20,071 nt of DNA from a virus. The notes under the pieces are model-generated. The model had not been told where the DNA came from and made no database searches. It worked only from the letters and a program-made list of their open reading frames with translations. This document shows, in pieces, positions 1 to 7,520 of the stretch (the first letter of the stretch is position 1; each line of letters opens with the position of its first letter). The DNA lies in the IMG/VR virus record IMGVR_UViG_3300031772_008745, positions 1 through 20,071 of that record. One strand, given 5' to 3'. The translations under genes were made by a program, and so were the position numbers.

Positions 1-123
1 ACGTTGAGAATGGTTGACAACTCCGATCGAAATATGTCAAAATCGCAGCCAGTGGTTTTGGAAGGCGAAGTGGTGAGCGAGGTGGTGGGCAAAGACCCAG
101 CCTCGTCAGAATCCGAAGATTAA
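1..123 (+). CDS. 3' end of an unknown protein (partial)
   Basis: Frame 1 is open from the first base to a TAA at 121-123, giving the last 40 residues of a protein that starts outside the window. The tail is hydrophilic and rich in Val, Glu and Ser (it ends in SSESED), like a disordered acidic C-terminus. No domain is recognisable. The next gene follows on the same strand 37 bp later, which suggests co-transcription. Confidence 0.6.
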   Translation, partial: TLRMVDNSDRNMSKSQPVVLEGEVVSEVVGKDPASSESED

Positions 124-160
124 GTTTCCCCACGCGAGTGGGATGATCCGGAGAACGACA

Positions 161-700
161 ATGACAGCAAGCAAAGACTTCAGCGTGAGGTTCCCAGAGA
201 TCAGGGAAAAGGTTGCCACCAAGCACGCCGAGTTCCTCGGCAAGTACAAGCAGGTCTTCCTCAAGAAGGTCGCTGAGCGGGAGATGTCGCGCGACCTGAT
301 ATACGCGAAGATCCTTCTGGTAGCCAAGGTGTTCGTCGACTCTGGGGTTGTTGATTCGTCGAAGGAGGTTGACATTGGGGCACCCAACGGGAACTATGCG
401 AGGTCGGTGGCGCTTGTCTCCAAGCTTTCGCCGTTCTGCATCTACATCTTGAATGACGGGAAGAACGTCACCATCACTGACTCGGTTGCCATTCCAGCCC
501 AGAACAACATCGAGAACCGCCTCGTACTCGTATCCAGCAGCCGGATGGCACATGCGGAGTGCAGGGACGTTCTTGAACCAGGATTCAGCTGGGAAGATCT
601 CTGCATGACGTTGCTGGACTGCATACATATGGTGATCTACAACCGCTCCGAGGTCATCAAGGAGCATTTTCTCAACAGCGTCGAGGGCTCCAATGGGTAG
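161..700 (+). CDS. Unknown 179-aa protein upstream of dnaE
   Basis: The frame allows a start at 143, but ATG 161 is preferred because GGAG at 150-153 lies 7 nt upstream of it. The protein starts MTASKDFSVRF, is mixed alpha/beta in character, and has no signal peptide or membrane segment. The N-terminal 60 residues are Lys/Glu-rich and probably helical. The middle has short hydrophobic strands (FCIYIL, RLVLVSSS). I do not recognise the family. Its TAG overlaps the start of the polymerase gene by 8 bases (ATGGGTAG, 693-700), so the two are very likely translationally coupled. That hints at a replication-linked role, by context only. Confidence 0.8.
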   Translation: MTASKDFSVRFPEIREKVATKHAEFLGKYKQVFLKKVAEREMSRDLIYAKILLVAKVFVDSGVVDSSKEVDIGAPNGNYARSVALVSKLSPFCIYILNDGKNVTITDSVAIPAQNNIENRLVLVSSSRMAHAECRDVLEPGFSWEDLCMTLLDCIHMVIYNRSEVIKEHFLNSVEGSNG

Positions 701-3545
701 CACTGACCAACCCGCCGTGACCCCGCAGCCGTTTGTCCCGCTGCACTGTCACAGCTACTATTCGCTGCTTGACGGACTGGCTTCACCCGAAGCGCTTGTG
801 GCCAGGGCGGCGGAGCTCGGATGCAAGGCCATGGCGTTGACCGATCACGGGACATGTGGAGGACTCTACGATTTCCAACTGGCGGCCGCAAAGGCTGGCA
901 TCAAGCCCATCCTCGGAACAGAGGCTTATATTGTCGATAACATGACCGCCAGGAACAAGGACGATAGGCGTCACCATATCACCCTTTGGGCAAAGGACGC
1001 CGAAGGGTACAGGAACCTCATAGGTCTGAGCACACTCAGTTACGTCAAGGGCCACTATGTCAAGCCGCGCATCGACTTCGACACACTGAATGCGATGCGT
1101 AAGGGCCTTATGGCTGGAACTGCGTGCATGAAGGGCTTGGTCGCCGACGCCGTCCTCGCAGGAGACACTGGCAAGGCGGAGGCTATGGCCCGGCGCCTGA
1201 AGGACATATTCGGCGACGACCTCTATTGCGAAATAATGATCCACCAGTATGCCCCTGGGGCTAGGGAGAAGCAGGAAAGCTTCATCAGGGCCATGAAGGG
1301 CGTCCTTGCCATCGCCGACGCCAACGGAATCAAGTCCGTCTTCACGGACGACACCCACTACTGCCGGAAGTCGGACGCTTTCTATCATGACGTCCTGATC
1401 AGCATCCAGACCAAGGACACCATAAAGAACCCGAAGAGGTTCAGCTTCTCGTCAGCCGACTTCTACATGAAGTCTTACGAACAGATCATATCGAGGTGCT
1501 CTTCCAGAAGCGACCTCGCCGCCAACACGCTTGAGGTCGCCGAAAAGGTTTCGTCTGGCAACCTCATAGTCCCGTCCAAGGAGGTGCTTCCCAACTTCCC
1601 CCTCCAGGAGGGCGTCGAGTCCGAACAGGCCTTCCTCAAGTCTCTCATACGGGACGGCATGATGAGGCGCGGGGTCTTCAACATTCAGGAGTACCGCGAC
1701 AGGATAGTCACGGAACTCGACGTCATAACGAAATGCGGCTTCACCCGCTACTTCCTGATTTTGTGGGATCTGGTGGACTACGCAAAGAGGCGCGGCATCA
1801 GGATGGGCCCCGGCCGCGGCTCTGGCGCCGCATCGCTGTGCCTTTACTGCCTTGACGTGACCATGTTGGATCCGATCAAACACGACCTGATGTTCGAAAG
1901 GTTCCTCAACCCCGACAGAGTCAGCCCTCCAGACGTCGACTTGGACTTCGACGACTCGAAGCGCGACGAGATGTTCAGGTACGTCTCCCAAAAATACGGC
2001 CAGCAGTCCGTGACGAGGATCGGGACATACGGTTCCCTGAAGGCCAAGGACGCTGTCAAGAGGGTCGGAAAAGCTCTGGACATCGGCGGCGATTGGGAAC
2101 TTGTCGGCGACGGGGAGAAGAAGGGGCCGTGGAAGTCCGGCAAGAACACGCTGGAACTTGTGAACATCATGTCGAAGGCCATATCTGATGAGCCTGATGT
2201 GAAACTGCACGAGGCTATGTCGGAAAACGAGGTTAAACAGTATGTCGAGAAATACCCCCAGGTGTTCGAGATTGCACAGAAGATAGAGGGATCCCTGTCG
2301 AACGCCGGAGTCCATCCCGCTGGCGTCATTATATGCAACGGAAGCGTCTCCGACACAATCCCCCTGAGAGTTACAAATGAGGTGCTCTGCACACAGTTCG
2401 ATATGAAGGAGGTCGAGGCTCTCGGCTTGCTCAAGTTCGACTTCCTCGGTCTCAAAACAATCCGTGTCATTGACAAGTGCGTTGCCCTGATCAAGGAGAG
2501 GACGGGGACGGAGATAAACGTGAACACTTTGGAGCCTGATGACGCCGCCACGTTCAGGATAATGAACGACGGAAAGGTGGACGGCATCTTCCAATTTGAG
2601 GGCGGCTTCGGAAAGGGGGGAATCAGCAAGTTGCTGAGGGACATCCATGTTGACGCCTTTGGCGACATGGTGGTCGCCTGCTCGTTGTTCCGGCCTGGCA
2701 CGAGGAGAGCGAAGGTCGATCAGGATTATGTGAGCTACAAGCACAAGAGGAAGACTGTTGAATACGTCCATCCCATGATGAAGGAACTGCTCGGATCCAC
2801 ATTCGGCATGATGGTGTATCAGGAACAGGTTCTGCTTGTCGCGATGAAGATGGCTCTTTTCACCCCCGTCGAGGCCGACTATATGCGGAAGGGTATGGGC
2901 AAAAAGGACGAGGTTCTCCTCAACAAGCTCAAGGACAAGTTCGTCAACGGATGCGTCAAGAACGGGATCACCCAGGCTATCGGGGAAAAGGTCTTTCAGC
3001 TCTGTCTCAACTTCAGCAAGTACGGTTTCAACAAGGCGCACTCGGCGGCCTACGCCTATCTGGCATACCAGACAGCATGGCTGAAGACTCACTATCCTGT
3101 GGAGTTCATGACATCCCTGCTTTCCTCGGTGATCGGCGACGAGGACAAGGTTCTGCAGTATGAGAGGGCGTGCAGGAGCCTTGGCATAGAGGTCTTGCCG
3201 CACAACATCAACAAGAGCGGAGTCTCCTACTCCATTGACAACGGATGCATTAGGAAGCCCCTGACGTCCATCAAGGGCATCGGTGAGAAGGCGGTGGAGG
3301 CGATAGCCGTCCAACAGCCGTTCTCCAGCCTTAACGAATTTGTGACGAAACTCAGCGGCCATGCCGTGAACAGGTCTGTATTTGCAGCCCTCGTAGAATC
3401 TGGAGCGATGGAGTCCTTTGGCATGACGAAACAGCAGCTTCTGGCCAATTATGACCAGGCGAAGGACTTTGCCAAGAAGAAGATCAAGCAGGATCAGAAG
3501 CTTGCCACGTTCGGATCCGCTGACCTGTTTGATTGTGAAGTTTGA
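693..3545 (+). CDS. dnaE: DNA polymerase III alpha subunit (DnaE type), C-terminally short
   Basis: Phage replicative DNA polymerase of the bacterial C family, 950 aa. An N-terminal PHP domain carries HCH (18-20), TDHG (50-53) and a DTH motif ending at H222; its metal ligands look intact, so it may be an active nuclease. The palm has PGRGSG (373-378), the catalytic pair D416/D418 in PDVDLDF, and the third aspartate D583 in LLKFDFLG, matching E. coli D401, D403 and D555. The fingers motif YGFNKAHS is at 777-784, followed by a helix-hairpin-helix (SIKGIGEKA). The protein ends just after SADLF (942-946), which resembles the internal clamp-binding QADMF of E. coli. The OB-fold and tau-binding domains of the 1160-aa host protein are therefore absent. 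Motifs are contiguous, with no intein. Confidence 0.97.
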   Translation: MGSTDQPAVTPQPFVPLHCHSYYSLLDGLASPEALVARAAELGCKAMALTDHGTCGGLYDFQLAAAKAGIKPILGTEAYIVDNMTARNKDDRRHHITLWAKDAEGYRNLIGLSTLSYVKGHYVKPRIDFDTLNAMRKGLMAGTACMKGLVADAVLAGDTGKAEAMARRLKDIFGDDLYCEIMIHQYAPGAREKQESFIRAMKGVLAIADANGIKSVFTDDTHYCRKSDAFYHDVLISIQTKDTIKNPKRFSFSSADFYMKSYEQIISRCSSRSDLAANTLEVAEKVSSGNLIVPSKEVLPNFPLQEGVESEQAFLKSLIRDGMMRRGVFNIQEYRDRIVTELDVITKCGFTRYFLILWDLVDYAKRRGIRMGPGRGSGAASLCLYCLDVTMLDPIKHDLMFERFLNPDRVSPPDVDLDFDDSKRDEMFRYVSQKYGQQSVTRIGTYGSLKAKDAVKRVGKALDIGGDWELVGDGEKKGPWKSGKNTLELVNIMSKAISDEPDVKLHEAMSENEVKQYVEKYPQVFEIAQKIEGSLSNAGVHPAGVIICNGSVSDTIPLRVTNEVLCTQFDMKEVEALGLLKFDFLGLKTIRVIDKCVALIKERTGTEINVNTLEPDDAATFRIMNDGKVDGIFQFEGGFGKGGISKLLRDIHVDAFGDMVVACSLFRPGTRRAKVDQDYVSYKHKRKTVEYVHPMMKELLGSTFGMMVYQEQVLLVAMKMALFTPVEADYMRKGMGKKDEVLLNKLKDKFVNGCVKNGITQAIGEKVFQLCLNFSKYGFNKAHSAAYAYLAYQTAWLKTHYPVEFMTSLLSSVIGDEDKVLQYERACRSLGIEVLPHNINKSGVSYSIDNGCIRKPLTSIKGIGEKAVEAIAVQQPFSSLNEFVTKLSGHAVNRSVFAALVESGAMESFGMTKQQLLANYDQAKDFAKKKIKQDQKLATFGSADLFDCEV

Positions 3546-3567
3546 CGGGCGTTTTAAGCGTTTCGGG

Positions 3568-3575
3568 TGTATAAT
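3568..3575 (+). promoter_or_regulatory. Candidate promoter -10 element, TGTATAAT
   Basis: TGTATAAT lies between dnaE and the 126-aa gene, preceded by TTCGGG. It is one of five exact TGTATAAT copies at gene junctions here. The distance to the next start codon is 48 nt, close to that of the copies at 9330 and 14093. No good -35 box is at the usual distance (TTGACG at 3542 is 22 nt away), so it may act as an extended -10 or phage-specific promoter. Confidence 0.55.
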
Positions 3576-3623
3576 GGCGATGTTAAGGACAAGGTGTCGA
3601 AACGGGTAATGAAAGGAGATAGG

Positions 3624-4004
3624 ATGAGCACTACACAAGAAGCAGTAAGGGCGAAGGTTTCCAGGATGTCTGACGAATCGCTGTCGGACCTGTTCACGGC
3701 CTCTTTTGAGGGAGCCGTCTCAAGCAGGAGTTCGACGGTCAGCATCTCCAACTTCGAATGCGAGGTGAAGCGCACGGCGGCCGACGTTCGTCCGTCGATC
3801 GAAGTTTCGGTTTTCGAGATGGCCGACACGTCGCCCAAGGACAAGGTCTGCAAAAAGGACGAAAAGGGCAAGGTCGTGTCAACGGCGAAGGAAGTCTCCA
3901 AGATCAGCGTGAAGCTGCCGGACGACAAGGTTGCCGAGTTCGACCTTGAGGACTGCCTGAACCTGAGCGCGACCAGCTACATGCTGGTATACAGGCTGGC
4001 GTGA
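3624..4004 (+). CDS. Unknown 126-aa protein
   Basis: ATG 3624 is chosen over an upstream GTG at 3567 because AGGAG at 3614-3618 is 5 nt before it and because the upstream start would overlap the promoter-like TGTATAAT. The protein (MSTTQEAVRAKV...) is charged and soluble. It has a helical N-terminus, then segments such as VRPSIEVSVFEM and SKISVKLPDDKV that look like beta-strands. It has three cysteines and no recognisable metal motif. No family is recognised. Its own promoter and strong ribosome-binding site suggest high expression compared with the weakly led genes after it. Confidence 0.8.
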   Translation: MSTTQEAVRAKVSRMSDESLSDLFTASFEGAVSSRSSTVSISNFECEVKRTAADVRPSIEVSVFEMADTSPKDKVCKKDEKGKVVSTAKEVSKISVKLPDDKVAEFDLEDCLNLSATSYMLVYRLA

Positions 4005-4042
4005 TTGTCGGCAAATGGCGATACGGACTATGGTGATCTTCA

Positions 4043-4276
4043 ATGAAATGCAAAATGGCATTTGAGGATTGGCGCCAAGTCGGTCGGGCGGACAGCGTTT
4101 ACGCCACGAGCCTTGGGATTGAGCTTTCCATGGGAGACTTGCACAGCGGGGCTACATTTGTCGCCGACGTTACGTTGCCGGCACATATCGAGCTCGAAAT
4201 ACTGAAGGCGATGTCGGATTCTAAGGCGTATCCGGTGTTTCGAGTCATCCCAAATGTGGAAAAGGAGTTGCCGTAA
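4043..4276 (+). CDS. Unknown 77-aa protein
   Basis: A small ORF, MKCKMAFEDWRQVG..., 38 bp after the previous gene. A weak GGTGA (4032-4036) precedes the ATG. The sequence alternates polar and hydrophobic residues and is soluble, with no known motif. Its TAA is directly followed by the GTG of the next gene (4277) with no gap, so the two are probably co-translated. The gene is supported by tight packing and the absence of an alternative frame, not by homology. Confidence 0.6.
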   Translation: MKCKMAFEDWRQVGRADSVYATSLGIELSMGDLHSGATFVADVTLPAHIELEILKAMSDSKAYPVFRVIPNVEKELP

Positions 4277-4546
4277 GTGAAGGTTCATATCATCATCGGA
4301 TCAACCGGGGCGTATGAGGAGAGTGCTGAATGGAGTGTTGTCGGCTCTCTCAACCATAACGACGCCTGTGCGCACGCCGATGTGCTGGCGGGATGGATTG
4401 CCGACAACGGCATTCCTGGTGACTCCACGACTCCATCGCCTGTTCGCGAACTGCCGTCTGGTTCCCCCGATCCGAAGCTGCAGGAATATTGGAGGCGTTA
4501 CGGTGTCGAATATTCGGTCGAAACGGTTGACTTGTTGGAGAACTGA
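4277..4546 (+). CDS. Unknown 89-aa phage-type protein, GTG start
   Basis: Starts at GTG 4277, with AAGGAG at 4262-4267 placed 9 nt upstream. The N-terminus MKVHIIIGSTGAYEES is a beta-strand followed by a Ser/Gly/Tyr-rich turn. The middle is helical (NDACAHADVLAGWIADNG) and the C-terminus has YGVEYSVETVDLL. This layout resembles a class of small phage proteins of unknown role, judged by memory of the pattern only. There is no catalytic motif or membrane segment. Confidence 0.7.
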   Translation: MKVHIIIGSTGAYEESAEWSVVGSLNHNDACAHADVLAGWIADNGIPGDSTTPSPVRELPSGSPDPKLQEYWRRYGVEYSVETVDLLEN

Positions 4547-4551
4547 TTGCC

Positions 4552-5163
4552 ATGAGCGATGTCCCAAAGATAGAAAATGTTTCAACGCCAGACGACTATG
4601 CCCGCATAGCCGCCGCCATGTCGGAACGCATTGCAGCCCTTCCTACCCTAGATTACGACAAGCTGTATCTGGAACTGTCGCAGCTCAATGTGAAGGTCTC
4701 TGATGATCCCAGCCTTCAGGTTCTGAGCAAGGAACTACAAAGGATACAGGGGGCCAAGGATCGCGTGGCTGAGATTGTGAAGGACTCTGTGAAGAACTTT
4801 CTTGTCAGGAAACGCATAGGTGAGGTTCTCCAGAGGGGCTGGATACGCTTTTCCGAGGCGGGATCCACCGACAAACGCGAGGGCGAGGCTATGCTCAAGC
4901 TTTCACAGTTCACGGAGACTGCGTCGGAGGCGGAGTCCTTCTACCGCGCCGCCCTCCAGATACTCAAGAACCTCGACAGCCAGCATGAGATTGTGTCACG
5001 GCGCATCAGCTGTTACAACATTGCCATCAAGCTCCGCGACCTCAAGGGATATGGTTCCGACGTTGACGCCATCGTCAGTACAGTGTCCCCAGCCCAACCG
5101 GGCTTCGCGGATAGCAATGCGTACGATGAGAGCCTCTCCAACTGGGACAAGTTGGAGGATTGA
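4552..5163 (+). CDS. Unknown 203-aa helical protein
   Basis: ATG 4552 lies 5 bp after the previous stop, with a distant GGAG (4537-4540, 11 nt away). The protein starts MSDVPKIENVST and is strongly helical and charged, with probable long helices around residues 15-130 (for example LQVLSKELQRIQGAKDRVAE). It ends in an acidic tail, SLSNWDKLED. It has no Cys clusters, nucleotide-binding loops or membrane segments. The position just before the SSB and recA genes would suit a replication accessory or recombination-mediator role, but no sequence motif supports that. The gene is followed by the structured non-coding stretch. Confidence 0.8.
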   Translation: MSDVPKIENVSTPDDYARIAAAMSERIAALPTLDYDKLYLELSQLNVKVSDDPSLQVLSKELQRIQGAKDRVAEIVKDSVKNFLVRKRIGEVLQRGWIRFSEAGSTDKREGEAMLKLSQFTETASEAESFYRAALQILKNLDSQHEIVSRRISCYNIAIKLRDLKGYGSDVDAIVSTVSPAQPGFADSNAYDESLSNWDKLED

Positions 5164-5177
5164 TTCACTTCACAAGA

Positions 5178-5208
5178 CGCATGAACTTTTTTGAAAAAAG
5201 TTGATGCG
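5178..5208. repeat. 31-bp near-perfect palindrome
   Basis: Two 15-nt arms around a central G (5193) match with a single mismatch. The core is AACTTTTTT / AAAAAAGTT, flanked by CGCAT / ATGCG. It sits just after the stop of the 203-aa gene and before the TATAAT at 5227. It could be a protein-binding site, or a weak transcript-ending hairpin, though the G+C-rich stem plus U-run of a normal terminator is missing. Confidence 0.6.
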
Positions 5209-5226
5209 CTTTCCCCGTCTATCCAC

Positions 5227-5232
5227 TATAAT
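5227..5232 (+). promoter_or_regulatory. Possible TATAAT -10 box upstream of the SSB leader
   Basis: An exact TATAAT in the only gap larger than 150 bp before the SSB gene. Unlike the other copies it lacks the preceding TG and the TTC. A TTGATG (5201-5206) lies 20 nt upstream, too far for a good -35 box. If used, transcription would begin near 5239, at the base of the hairpins that follow. Confidence 0.4.
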
Positions 5233-5234
5233 AG

Positions 5235-5376
5235 GCACCAGTTTACACTAGTGTGTTTTTAGTGTAAAGCTAGTGCAGAGTTGGCAGAGCCGTTACTCTG
5301 TAATGCGAGCAGGGCGCTCGCGTCGGAGCGGCCGCCAGTAAACCTCAACGCACCAATGGTGCAAGGAGACGGGTAG
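5235..5376 (+). promoter_or_regulatory. Structured 5' leader of the SSB gene
   Basis: Non-coding, with several exact inverted repeats. (1) TTTACACTA (5242-5250) pairs with TAGTGTAAA (5260-5268), overlapping the 10-bp palindrome ACACTAGTGT (5246-5255). (2) CAGAGT (5276-5281) pairs with ACTCTG (5295-5300), enclosing GGC-AGA-GCC. (3) GCGAGC (5305-5310) pairs with GCTCGC (5316-5321). (4) GCACC (5350-5354) pairs with GGTGC (5358-5362), just before the Shine-Dalgarno AAGGAG (5364-5369). Long-range pairs compete with (1) and (4): GTTTAC (5241-5246) with GTAAAC (5338-5343), and GCACCA (5235-5240) with TGGTGC (5357-5362). The layout suggests translational or attenuation control. T4 gp32, another phage SSB, controls its own mRNA through a structured leader. 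Confidence 0.55.
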
Positions 5377-6318
5377 ATGGATATCGAGTCAGATAGTATC
5401 GTTAACTCCGGTTACACGGACGTCAATATTGACGCCTCGACCGGGGGAGGCTTCAAGGGGAAGGACGGGGATAAAATCTCGCTCTTCATGAAGCTGGAGA
5501 TCAGAACGGAGCCCTACAGGGTTCGACTGGTTTCGCCGGTGCTCAACTTCAGGAAACATTGGGACGCCTTCAAATCCCTCAAACAGTACCCGATCAGTCC
5601 GGCGTACAAGAAGGAGGAGAAGGATCTCGACGTTGCATGGAGCACGGGCAGATGGTGCCCGCGGAAGAGGCACGTGGCCATAGTCATCGACAGGGAAAAC
5701 CCGAAGATGCTCCGCATCTTGGAACAAGGACCGCAGACATTCCAGGCATTCGGAAACTTCGGCACGATGACGAAGAAGAATCCGGCGGGCCCGTCGGGCC
5801 CCGATTGGCTGATTTCGGCTCAGAAGGTCGACGGCCAGGTGAAGTATTCCGTCTTGGCAGATCCCTCCGGCCCGAAGCCGTTTACGGCCGAGGAAATCGA
5901 GCTGATCCACACATCGAAGGTGAGCCTGAAGTGGGTGGAGGAAAAGTTCTATTCCAAGGCGTCCCCTGAATACATCAAGGAACTTTGGGAGCAGCTCCCG
6001 GAGGACAAGAAGTATTCCAAGAAGGGTGACGATGACGAAAAGGACGACGGTAAGGATGGCGGCCATGCGACAACGCAAGCCCAGCCTCCTGCTCCGGTTG
6101 CGACTTCCGCCGCCGCTCCAGCCGCACAGCCTGCGGCTCCCGTCAAGGATGACGGCTTCTTGAAGGACAAACCTGCCGCACCAGCCGCCACGGTGGCGGC
6201 AGTGGCTCCGGCCGCACCAGCCCCTGCCCCAGCGGCAGCTCCGGCTCCGGCGGCCGCTCCGGCTCCGAAAGCCGAACAGAAACCGGTTGAGGAATCGGAA
6301 TCAGTTTCCCTGTTCTAA
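5377..6318 (+). CDS. ssb: Putative single-stranded DNA-binding protein
   Basis: 313 aa, ATG 5377 after AAGGAG (5364-5369). Residues 1-210 form a globular part rich in Lys, Trp and Phe (for example PYRVRLVSPVLNFRKHWDAF), with basic and aromatic residues suited to ssDNA binding. A charged Lys/Asp stretch (216-229) and a Pro/Ala-rich flexible linker (231-299) follow. The protein ends in an acidic tip, VEESESVSLF. A globular domain, disordered Pro/Ala linker and acidic tip ending in Phe is the usual SSB layout, although the tip is not the canonical DDDIPF. The position directly before recA and a primase, and the structured leader, agree. I do not see a clear OB-fold signature, so the call rests on architecture and context. 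Confidence 0.6.
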   Translation: MDIESDSIVNSGYTDVNIDASTGGGFKGKDGDKISLFMKLEIRTEPYRVRLVSPVLNFRKHWDAFKSLKQYPISPAYKKEEKDLDVAWSTGRWCPRKRHVAIVIDRENPKMLRILEQGPQTFQAFGNFGTMTKKNPAGPSGPDWLISAQKVDGQVKYSVLADPSGPKPFTAEEIELIHTSKVSLKWVEEKFYSKASPEYIKELWEQLPEDKKYSKKGDDDEKDDGKDGGHATTQAQPPAPVATSAAAPAAQPAAPVKDDGFLKDKPAAPAATVAAVAPAAPAPAPAAAPAPAAAPAPKAEQKPVEESESVSLF

Positions 6319-6332
6319 GGGAGGAACACAAC

Positions 6333-6370
6333 GGTGCCGTGGTCTGATCTTATGGGTCGGCCACGGCACC
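6333..6370 (+). terminator. Stem-loop between the SSB gene and recA
   Basis: GGTGCCGTGG (6333-6342) and CCACGGCACC (6361-6370) form a perfect 10-bp G+C-rich stem with an 18-nt loop, 15 bp after the SSB stop. The sequence after it (TTCCCGATTC) has no U-run, so it is not a standard intrinsic terminator. It could partially end transcription, or protect the 3' end of a processed SSB mRNA. Confidence 0.45.
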
Positions 6371-6401
6371 TTCCCGATTCAATTTCATCAGGAGAACTAC
6401 A

Positions 6402-7520
6402 ATGTCAAAGAAGGGCAGCGACCTAAGCGCGGTGCTTGCGAACATCGAGAAGTCCCTCGGCAACAAGGGTGAGCCGAAGCTTCACATTTTCAGCGAGATG
6501 AAACAGGGGCCAGTGGAGGTCATCTCATGGGGCATCAAGGAGCTTGACGAGGCCAGCGGCCTCGGCGGCATCCCCCGCGGAAGGCTGATCGAGCTGTTCG
6601 GCCCCGAGTCGAGCGGCAAGAGCTACATCACCCTGAAGGCCATGGCGTCATTCCAGAAGGCTGGGCTCAAGGCCGGCCTGATCGACTTGGAAAAAACGCT
6701 AACCGAGAAGTGGGCCAAACTCCATGGCGTTGACACGACCAGCCTGGTCTACGGCGACGCATTCTCTGGGGAGGAAGCCCTGAACTACATCAAAACGATG
6801 TGCGTCAGCAAGGCTTTGGACCTGATCGTCTTGGATTCGACGGCGGCTCTTATCCCACAGTCGGAGATAGACGGACAGATAGGCGAGGGCCGAATGGCGG
6901 CTCTTGCGGCCCTGATGTCAGGAGCCATTAAGCAGATCCTGCAGGCCGCAGGCGATTCTGGAACGACAGTCATATTCATCAACCAGATCCGCATGAAGCC
7001 AGGGGTCGTGTACGGGAATCCGGAGGACACGCCTGGTGGAAAGGCACTCAAGTTCTACGCCCATCAGCGTCTACGAGTCCACAGAATCGGCCTCATCAAG
7101 AGGAAGGGCGAGGGTGAAAAGGAGGACATCATCGGGATCAAGTCTCGGGTGAAGTTCGAGAAGAACAAGCTTGCGCCGCCGTTCGTGGAGGCAGAGTATG
7201 AGATGTACTTCTCGGAGGACGGGAACGATCCGATCGTCAACCTTGTTCAGATCGCGTCCAATAAGCCCTACCTGATCCTCAAGCGGAAAAAGGTTGGCGA
7301 GGACATGCGGTATTTCTGGGAGGACGAGGACACGGAGTGCGTCAACATCCCAGACGTCGCCGAGTGGCTTGACGCGAACGAGAAGGTCGGTGCCCTCCTC
7401 GACGCCGTTGAAGCCAAAACGACAGACCTCAAGCTCAAGCTACCCGAGGAGGTCACAGCCATCAGGACGAAGCTGCAAACCCCGCCCGCCGAGACCCAGG
7501 TCGTTCAGGACAATGGCTGA
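6402..7520 (+). CDS. recA: RecA/UvsX-family recombinase
   Basis: 372 aa. An AGGAG lies just before the ATG. The protein forms filaments on ssDNA and carries out homologous pairing and strand exchange in phage recombination and replication restart. Walker A is GPESSGKS (67-74). The catalytic glutamate is E97 in LIDLEKTL (E96 in E. coli RecA). Walker B is LIVLD (141-145). The DNA-binding loop region has EIDGQIGEGRM, and INQIRMKPG leads into loop 2 with NPEDTPGGKALKFYA (206-220). It is much closer to bacterial RecA than to T4 UvsX. It has a longer basic mid-section (LIKRKGEGEKED) and an extended C-terminus. Its TGA overlaps the primase ATG by one base (TGATG). Confidence 0.96.
   Translation: MSKKGSDLSAVLANIEKSLGNKGEPKLHIFSEMKQGPVEVISWGIKELDEASGLGGIPRGRLIELFGPESSGKSYITLKAMASFQKAGLKAGLIDLEKTLTEKWAKLHGVDTTSLVYGDAFSGEEALNYIKTMCVSKALDLIVLDSTAALIPQSEIDGQIGEGRMAALAALMSGAIKQILQAAGDSGTTVIFINQIRMKPGVVYGNPEDTPGGKALKFYAHQRLRVHRIGLIKRKGEGEKEDIIGIKSRVKFEKNKLAPPFVEAEYEMYFSEDGNDPIVNLVQIASNKPYLILKRKKVGEDMRYFWEDEDTECVNIPDVAEWLDANEKVGALLDAVEAKTTDLKLKLPEEVTAIRTKLQTPPAETQVVQDNG

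Noticed and set aside
3542-3547. TTGACG as a -35 box for the TGTATAAT at 3568
   Set aside because: The spacer would be 22 nt, too long for normal sigma-70 recognition.
1452-3638. 728-codon open frame on the minus strand opposite dnaE
   Set aside because: It is an antisense shadow of the strongly biased dnaE codons. Its translation shows no domain, while the + strand has every polymerase motif.
4314-4703. 129-codon + strand frame overlapping two neighbouring genes
   Set aside because: It overlaps the 89-aa and 203-aa genes in another frame, has no ribosome-binding site and a low-complexity Arg/Cys-rich translation.
5328-5335. GCGGCCGC palindrome in the SSB leader
   Set aside because: Short and expected by chance in G+C-rich DNA. 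It adds little to the larger hairpins around it.
5241-5376. tRNA or tRNA-like gene in the SSB leader
   Set aside because: The hairpins do not form a cloverleaf, and there is no T-loop consensus or acceptor stem with CCA.
693-7520. Intein in dnaE or recA, given the homing endonuclease nearby
   Set aside because: The conserved motifs are spaced as in ordinary DnaE and RecA, with no splicing-domain sequence.
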